DNA of 56,113 nt from Ignavibacteria bacterium (lineage in GTDB: Bacteria; Bacteroidota; Ignavibacteria; Ignavibacteriales; Ignavibacteriaceae), in the NCBI GenBank assembly GCA_030684555.1, contig JAUXVN010000094.1:1-56113 (forward strand). Reading direction: 5' to 3'. Every line of letters starts with the position of its first letter. Within the stretch, counting starts at the first letter, position 1. The notes below the pieces were generated by a model that saw only the letters and a list, made by a program, of their open reading frames with translations, made no database searches and was not told the DNA's origin. The position numbers were made by a program, and so were the translations under genes. Shown here one piece after another: positions 51,717-56,113 of this stretch.

Positions 51717-52020
51717 AACCAACTCCTAATTTAATTTGAAAATGATTACAAAATAAAAATCTGATAAAAATTGATTAACTGACGAGGCGTGAAATGAAGT
51801 CTCCTGTGAAAGGGAATTACTCAAACAAATGAGATTTACTATTGAATGAACTATTTTTAACAAAGAAAATACCAACACTGAATATTTTCCCTTTATGTTG
51901 ATCCAAACATAGTTATTAACATATTAAATCCAAAAGATAATGTAATAACAATTATGAAATACTTCACACCAATCAATATTTGCAGGTGGTTATGTGGATA
52001 ATTAAGAGTAATGATACTTG
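51717..52020. other. Gene-free interval upstream of the serine hydrolase
   Basis: About 300 bp of AT-rich sequence with no gene; should contain the promoter of the serine hydrolase. No member of the repeat family is visible until 52021. Confidence 0.4.
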
Positions 52021-52099
52021 TAGGGAAAGATCGCGACCGTTCCCTATTTTAGCAAATGCCGCAACGTTTAAAGCAGACGCTTTGAGTTGCATGTTATAT
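52021..52099. repeat. Divergent attC-like site 3
   Basis: Two nested hairpins: TAGGGAA (52021-52027) with TTCCCTA (52040-52046), and GCAAC/AAAGC (52061-52074) with GCTTT/GTTGC (52079-52090), then GTTATAT at 52093-52099. The BKACE stop codon lies inside the last element (52094-52096), as is common for integron cassette genes. Its sequence differs from the other copies. Confidence 0.6.
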
Positions 52100-52816
52100 A
52101 GCGGTTAATATTTTATTAGCGCATTGAATAAGTTCTAAATTACTTTTTACCATCTCTCCATTTTCTAAATATATTGTATCTTCCATCCCCATTCTGCTAT
52201 CATAACCCCGTCTTTTTGCTTCTCTTAAAATATCCCAGGAGACTGAGTTAAAACCGTGTAGTAATCTTGATATTTTTACATCGCTTGCATCAAGAACCTT
52301 TTCAATTTCAATTATAACTTGAATTGCAGAATATAATTCTTCAGGTTCCGGTTCAATTAATATTCTGCAGCAATCCTTTTCTAAATTACTTTTTACAAAT
52401 ATTTCTGCTGCTTTCTTCTCATTCAATCCGGCTTCAATTTTTACTCCTTTTGAAATCAATAATTTTGATATTTCAATTGAATCATCTTCAATCATATTTA
52501 CTGAAATAAAATCTGGTATGTTTTTCCAAGATTTTATATAGCCTTTTCTCTTTTCTAAATCCGGCTCAATCCAATCACCGGAGCTTATCCCAATTTGTAT
52601 TTCTGGAGATATATTTTTTACTAATAAAACCAAATTATTTACATCGTTAGGTTTTAGACTTTCATTTCCATTCTTATCATAACAATGAATATGAAAAACT
52701 TTACAACCATAGTTGTATAATAAATCAACTTCTTTCTCAATCTCAGCAAGAGAATGTGGGAGATATTTGTTTTGCTCTTTTGGTCGAGCACCGTTTAATG
52801 CAATTTTTATGAACAT
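52094..52816 (-). CDS. BKACE-family (beta-keto acid cleavage enzyme, DUF849) protein
   Basis: TIM-barrel enzyme family that condenses beta-keto acids with acetyl-CoA. Seen: FIKIALNGARPKEQN at the start, KVFHIHCYDKNGNESLKP (metal-binding His-x-His), GISSGDWIEP, and GYDSRMGMEDTIYLENGE near the end, all family landmarks. 240 residues is a little short. Substrate unknown. The start codon is 1 bp from GTTGGAA of the next repeat, and the stop lies inside another repeat, so the gene fills the whole unit like an integron cassette. Confidence 0.88.
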   Translation of the reverse strand: MFIKIALNGARPKEQNKYLPHSLAEIEKEVDLLYNYGCKVFHIHCYDKNGNESLKPNDVNNLVLLVKNISPEIQIGISSGDWIEPDLEKRKGYIKSWKNIPDFISVNMIEDDSIEISKLLISKGVKIEAGLNEKKAAEIFVKSNLEKDCCRILIEPEPEELYSAIQVIIEIEKVLDASDVKISRLLHGFNSVSWDILREAKRRGYDSRMGMEDTIYLENGEMVKSNLELIQCANKILTAI

Positions 52817-52817
52817 T

Positions 52818-52944
52818 TTCCAACACCGTGATAATTATTTATAATCTTCAAAAAGAACAGCTCAAATAATTAAAAAAGTTCTCTCTCATAGCTTCAATCT
52901 TATTCCCTAACTTGAATGAGTTGATTAGCATTTACTTGTTAGGG
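52818..52944. repeat. attC-like repeat copy 4
   Basis: Bounded by TTCCAAC (52818-52824) and GTTAGGG (52938-52944). Contains CCGTGATAATTATTTATAAT, GCTTCAATCTTATTCCCTAA and TTGAATGAGTTGATTAGC, where CTTATTCCC and TGAATGAG form the family hairpin. The HigA stop is 5 bp from the right end. Confidence 0.72.
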
Positions 52945-52949
52945 ACATT

Positions 52950-53249
52950 TTAAGCTATCTGAAGTTTCTTAACCTCCCTTTGTAATCTCTCTTTTAATTT
53001 ATCTTTTGTTATTTCTAAATTATACTTCATTTGTAAGTTCAACCAAAATCTTTCGGATAATCCAAAATATTCTGATAATCTTAATGCCGTATCTGCTGTT
53101 ATTGTTCTTTTGCCCAAAACAATTTCATTTATTCGTCTCGCCGGAACACTTATATCTTTTGCCAACCTGTATTGACTTATTTCCATTGGATTAAGAAATT
53201 CTTCAAGTAATATTTCTCCGGGATGAATTGGTTCTAATCTTCTATTCAT
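52950..53249 (-). CDS. higA: HigA-type antitoxin (HTH)
   Basis: 99 residues: IHPGEILLEEFLNPMEISQY then RLAKDISVPARRINEIVLGK with RTITADTALRLSEYFGLSER and FWLNLQMKYNLE, the hallmark of HigA antitoxins. Second in the operon, after the toxin gene, the order usual for HigBA. 6 bp gap. Confidence 0.93.
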   Translation of the reverse strand: MNRRLEPIHPGEILLEEFLNPMEISQYRLAKDISVPARRINEIVLGKRTITADTALRLSEYFGLSERFWLNLQMKYNLEITKDKLKERLQREVKKLQIA

Positions 53250-53255
53250 TTTAAT

Positions 53256-53543
53256 TTATCCTTTATGATAATCTATTATTTCAACTTCACAAGCATTATT
53301 TTCTTTCCAACTAAAAATTATTCTCCATTGATCATTTATTCGAATACTATACTTCCCTAAAAAATCACCGGATAATTTTTCTAATCTATTTCCTGGAGGA
53401 ATTCTTAAATCTTCAATTTTATCGGCTGCGTCAATCAATAAAAGTTTTCGATAAGTTACTTTTAAAATAGAGGGAGGAAGTTTGCTTCCTCTTTCACGAT
53501 TGAATAGCTGTTCGGTATATTTGTCTGCAAAACTTTTAATCAT
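53256..53543 (-). CDS. higB: HigB-type toxin (RelE superfamily)
   Basis: 95 residues: SFADKYTEQLFNRERGSKLP, then LLLIDAADKIEDLRIPPGNR with LEKLSGDFLGKYSIRINDQW and RIIFSWKENNACEVEIIDYH. This is the HigB/plasmid maintenance killer family, a ribosome-dependent mRNase. First in the pair; a palindrome lies before it. Confidence 0.93.
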   Translation of the reverse strand: MIKSFADKYTEQLFNRERGSKLPPSILKVTYRKLLLIDAADKIEDLRIPPGNRLEKLSGDFLGKYSIRINDQWRIIFSWKENNACEVEIIDYHKG

Positions 53544-53554
53544 AATCGATATAA

Positions 53555-53569
53555 TAACGCATTACGTTA
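53555..53569 (-). promoter_or_regulatory. HigBA operator candidate
   Basis: TAACG, 5 bp, CGTTA: perfect arms 12 bp upstream of the toxin start and overlapping a TATTATAT -10-like box on the minus strand. Probably bound by HigA. Confidence 0.5.
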
Positions 53570-53600
53570 ACATCTGCAAATTATTTTTGTGTGTATATCG

Positions 53601-53759
53601 GCGTGTTATCCCCAACAGTCGGGACAAGTGGTTAAAACTGAAACGTCGTTTTAATTCTTAAACTCTTACAAAAGAACATCTCAAATATCTAAAAAAGTCC
53701 TGGCTCATGGCTTCAATCTTATTTCCCAAATTGAATGAGTTAATTAGCGTTGGCGGGCT
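53601..53759. repeat. attC-like repeat copy 5
   Basis: Begins GCGTGTTATCCCCAACAGTC, continues GGGACAAGTGGTTAAAACTG, AAACTCTTACAAAAGAACAT, GGCTTCAATCTTATTTCCCA and ends TGAGTTAATTAGCGTTGGCG. The CTTATTTCCC and TTGAATGAG arms are kept. The VapC stop is 11 bp from its end. Similar throughout to copy 6. Confidence 0.72.
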
Positions 53760-53770
53760 TTGTGCTGCAA

Positions 53771-54163
53771 TTACTTTCGTATTCTCAGATTTAAGTACAA
53801 CCCCATCGGTTCAAAGTCTCTATCATTGTGTAACAATTCAATGTCGTTTTCAATACAGAATGTCCCTATAATTAAATCTACCGTCTTTCTAATGGTTATT
53901 CCCTTTGTTCTAAGATATCTAAAGTTGTCAGCACTCTTTATTGCTAATTCTTCGTTACAAACATTAAAACAGGGAAAAGAGTGCATTATTTCTTTAGCAA
54001 TCTTATAATCTTTATCATTTCTGAAACCTTGTAAAACCTCTGCTAATATATAATCTCCGGTGATTACTAATTCGTTACCGAGCAAAGCATTTAATTCATC
54101 AGTGTGCCAATTATTTATTCCATTGAAGTAATCAATTAAGACTGAAGAATCTACAAGAATCAT
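53771..54163 (-). CDS. vapC: VapC-type PIN-domain toxin
   Basis: 130-residue PIN domain: MILVDSSVLIDYFNG (first Asp), GDYILAEVLQGFRNDKDY (Glu), TVDLIIGTFCIENDIELLHN and DRDFEPM (later Asp residues). Ribonuclease toxin; overlaps the VapB stop by 4 bp. The targets, often tRNA, are not known here. Confidence 0.92.
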   Translation of the reverse strand: MILVDSSVLIDYFNGINNWHTDELNALLGNELVITGDYILAEVLQGFRNDKDYKIAKEIMHSFPCFNVCNEELAIKSADNFRYLRTKGITIRKTVDLIIGTFCIENDIELLHNDRDFEPMGLYLNLRIRK

Positions 54164-54354
54164 TTGGTTGTTCTCATTTCATCAAGATCACCTTCCCATT
54201 TCAATTTACCTCGTAATTTCTTGAGCCTACTCTGCTTTTTAACTTGCACAAGCAGCTTTAACGCTTCTTCTACGACATCTTTTTTTGTCGAAAGACCGGA
54301 AATTTTAAGAGCAGCATTCATTAATTTATCGTCGATAGCAATATTTGTTCTCAT
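54160..54354 (-). CDS. vapB: VapB-type antitoxin
   Basis: 64 residues from the ATG at 54354: MRTNIAIDDKLMNAALKISG then LSTKKDVVEEALKLLVQ, the VapB/DUF2191 ribbon-helix-helix pattern. AAGGAAAAAC precedes this ATG; the longer frame from 54399 would read through the operator and is rejected. Overlaps VapC by 4 bp. Confidence 0.9.
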   Translation of the reverse strand: MRTNIAIDDKLMNAALKISGLSTKKDVVEEALKLLVQVKKQSRLKKLRGKLKWEGDLDEMRTTK

Positions 54355-54370
54355 TTGTTTTTCCTTATGA

Positions 54371-54398
54371 TGTGTATTATCTACTGTTATTATACACA
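54371..54398 (-). promoter_or_regulatory. VapBC operator candidate
   Basis: TGTGTAT (54371-54377) and ATACACA (54392-54398) form perfect 7-bp arms around 14 bp, just upstream of VapB. Typical place for binding by the VapBC complex. Confidence 0.55.
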
Positions 54399-54451
54399 TT
54401 CAATTTCAATTAATCAACTAATAATTTTGCATAGCACGTATCGGCGTGTTA

Positions 54452-54663
54452 TCCCAACAGTCGGGACAAGTAGTTAAAACAGAAGTGTCGCGATAATTAT
54501 TATTTAACAATTTCCATTCCCGTTTTAGTATTCCAAAACGGGTTGTTAATTATTAAAACTCTAAAAGAACAACGCCTTAAATCTCTAAAAAAACAAACAT
54601 TATCTCATGATTTCAATCTCATTCCTCAAATGGAGTGAATTCATTAGCAGCAGTGGGTTAGGT
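54452..54663. repeat. attC-like repeat copy 6 (longest)
   Basis: Bounded by TCCCAAC (54452-54458) and GTTAGGT (54657-54663), a perfect GTTRRRY. Holds TTAAAACAGAAGTGTCGCGA, the hairpin CCCGTTTT/AAAACGGG (54528-54551), GTTAATTATTAAAACTCTAA, TTTCAATCTCATTCC and TTCATTAGCAG. Shared sequence extends left to 54441. The lipoprotein stop is 3 bp to its right. Confidence 0.75.
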
Positions 54664-54666
54664 GGC

Positions 54667-55494
54667 TTACTGAATAACGTATATATTTTTCATAAAGATA
54701 TTAAACTCTTCCCATTTGATTTGCTCACCAGTTCCAAAAAAATCTTTCGGCGTGTGAACTATTTCATTTATAATAGGGTAAATAGCAAAATTAAAATCAG
54801 GCAGCATATGAATTCTATATTGAAATGTATTTTTATTTTCTATGCGGAAAAAATTAACAGGTAAAAAGTATGTGCTATCAACTTTGAAATATTGTTCTTC
54901 AGTTGCACCGTGAAACCAGATACCAAAAAAACTAACTTTTAAAGTATCGTTTATCTTAAAATATTCTTTCCCTTTTATTATGTCCTCTATTTTAACAACC
55001 ATATCTGTTTGTCTTATGTTACTATTTAAATTTTTTAAGTAATAAGTAGATTCATCAAATCTTATTACTTTTATTCTAAATAAATATGGAACTTGCAACA
55101 AATCTGTAAAAGCAGAAGGATAATACTCTGACAATTTCTCTCTTATTATTCTAAGTTTTACAGCAGGTTTTTTATTAATAATTTTATAATCGTTATTAAT
55201 AACTTCTTCTTCCCACTGCTTATGTAACTTTTTAAAGTAGAAGTAATAATCAATAGAATACCTGTATATTACGTTGTAATATTTAATTGCTAAATCCTCA
55301 ATTTCTTTGAAAGTGAAATCTTTTTTCCATCCAAGTGAGTCATCATAAAAGGAAATGAATCTTTCAGCATCGTTGAAAAAATCAATGATAGCCTTAGAAT
55401 ATTGTTCGTCTTGTTGCATACTTGCATTAGCTGAATTTACATTGCAGCCAAAAGAAAAAAGTAATATTATTGTAAACAGCTTATAGTTTATCAT
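54667..55494 (-). CDS. Putative lipoprotein of unknown function
   Basis: 275 residues; leader LFTIILLFSFGC is a lipobox. The mature part is a mix of charged helices (DEQYSKAIIDFFNDAERFIS, DLAIKYYNVIYRYSIDYYFY) and strands. No family recognised. It is a single-gene unit of the array: its ATG is 4 bp from GTTAGGT of copy 7, and its stop 3 bp from the ACCTAAC end of copy 6 (minus-strand reading). Confidence 0.6.
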   Translation of the reverse strand: MINYKLFTIILLFSFGCNVNSANASMQQDEQYSKAIIDFFNDAERFISFYDDSLGWKKDFTFKEIEDLAIKYYNVIYRYSIDYYFYFKKLHKQWEEEVINNDYKIINKKPAVKLRIIREKLSEYYPSAFTDLLQVPYLFRIKVIRFDESTYYLKNLNSNIRQTDMVVKIEDIIKGKEYFKINDTLKVSFFGIWFHGATEEQYFKVDSTYFLPVNFFRIENKNTFQYRIHMLPDFNFAIYPIINEIVHTPKDFFGTGEQIKWEEFNIFMKNIYVIQ

Positions 55495-55498
55495 ATCT

Positions 55499-55675
55499 AC
55501 CTAACGATGTTACCGATAAGCGGTGCCCCAGAACAAGATTGCCGCATAAAACACAACTACCAATGATTTAGCAAACTGTGTGCAAATCTCTTCAAACACA
55601 TCCCTAAATCTTTCGGGACTGGCTTCAATCTCATTCCTTAATTGGAATGAGTTCATTAGCATTGGCTGGTTATAC
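55499..55675. repeat. attC-like repeat copy 7
   Basis: Bounded by ACCTAAC (55499-55505), a perfect RYYYAAC, and GTTATAC (55669-55675). Contains GGCTTCAATCTCATTCCTTA, ATTGGAATGAGTTCATTAGC and ATTGGCTGGTTATAC; CTCATTCC and GGAATGAG give an 8-bp hairpin. The left half differs from copies 1-6, having GATAAGCGGTGCCCCAGAAC. Confidence 0.75.
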
Positions 55676-55689
55676 CTTGTTTGATTTTG

Positions 55690-56028
55690 CTAAATTAAAA
55701 CTAAATTTATTTCACTAACTTCAATAAAATCTTTTTTATTTACTGTAGCTATATTTTTAATATTATTTGAAAGTGAAATGCTAATTATTTCAAAATCATG
55801 AATTCTGAGTCCATTTGGTGAATACTTTTTCAATAAATCTATAAATATTGAATGGGATTTTTCGGTTGGGTATAAAATTGTAAATATTTTTTTAAAATCT
55901 CTTACAACAGTTAAAGCTTCTTTTATTGATATACTTGATTTAGGATTTCTTGTAACAACTGATAAAAATTCTGGGTCTATGTTGTTTATAGTGGGTAAAT
56001 AGGAAAATGGGATTAATTTTGGGGCCAA
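55690..56028 (-). pseudogene. PIN-domain toxin remnant lacking its N-terminus
   Basis: The C-terminal part matches PIN domains: EFLSVVTRNPKSSISIKEAL, GLRIHDFEIISISLSNNIK and IATVNKKDF. The N-terminal MILVDTN-type block with the first catalytic Asp is missing; upstream codons (about 56029-56090) read as low-complexity FFYSSYFYWLI and reach a stop. A TTG at 56028 is the only near start. I take it as a decayed VapC-like gene, or one frameshifted beyond the window edge. Confidence 0.6.
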
Positions 56029-56113
56029 AATTAACCAATAAAAATAACTGGAATAAAAAAAATTGAACTCAGTAGAATTATTTAAAATGGCATTAGGACT
56101 TCAATCACCTTGG

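Noticed and set aside
49511-55675. CRISPR array as explanation of the repeats
   Set aside because: Repeats are 80-210 bp, divergent, and separated by whole genes rather than short uniform spacers.

Overview
The window is AT-rich, densely coded DNA from a member of the Bacteroidota/Ignavibacteriota side of the FCB group, most likely an Ignavibacteria-like lineage. The main support is six proteins ending in a type IX secretion (T9SS) sorting domain with the NYPNPFNPST signature typical of that lineage, together with lamin-tail-domain (LTD) surface proteins and an Acr3-type arsenic island. No rRNA, tRNA, CRISPR array or prophage was seen.

Layout. (1) 1-2098: the end of an unidentified gene, a histidine kinase cut off inside its dimerisation helix, and its PhnD-like periplasmic binding partner. 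(2) 2286-9524: a sigma-54-type promoter leads a seven-gene run (two CYTH-type proteins, SLC13 anion transporter, DUF47/PhoU-like protein, PiT transporter, phosphate-selective porin, LTD lipoprotein) that closes at a hairpin. I read it as a phosphate/polyphosphate acquisition operon. (3) 9548-19947: secreted surface proteins (SdiA-regulated-like lipoprotein, LTD/T9SS proteins, GH10-like hydrolase, YdjC-type deacetylase, beta-propeller). (4) 19956-26367: GT9 glycosyltransferase, a regulatory trio (small HDOD partner, HDOD, GAF/PAS kinase), a peroxiredoxin and a class D beta-lactamase. (5) 26467-36000: arsenic/thiol island with ArsR and two matching operators, ArsP-like permease, ArsC, Acr3, two YeeE/YedE half-transporters, five small thioredoxin-fold proteins and CcdA. 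A GxxExxY nuclease gene framed by 41-bp inverted repeats sits inside it. (6) 34675-38304: a PAS/sigma-54 activator followed by a long palindrome-rich region with two sigma-54-like promoters, then a TPR protein and an exported multi-cysteine, CxxCH-containing T9SS protein. (7) 38317-49477: M1 peptidase, outer-membrane proteins, a restriction-modification cluster with two different methyltransferases, radical SAM and methyltransferase genes, ECF sigma/anti-sigma pair and a micro-ORF. (8) 49511-56113: an array of single genes and toxin-antitoxin pairs separated by a family of about 130-210 bp palindromic repeats bounded by YYAAC/GTTRR ends, which looks like the cassette array of a chromosomal integron.

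Three items deserve most attention: the cassette array with its attC-like repeats; the sigma-54 locus with duplicated promoter/start regions and its exported redox-type product; and the sigma-54 phosphate operon divergent from a sensor pair whose kinase has been truncated. All function calls come from reading the sequence and remembered family motifs; no database search was run.
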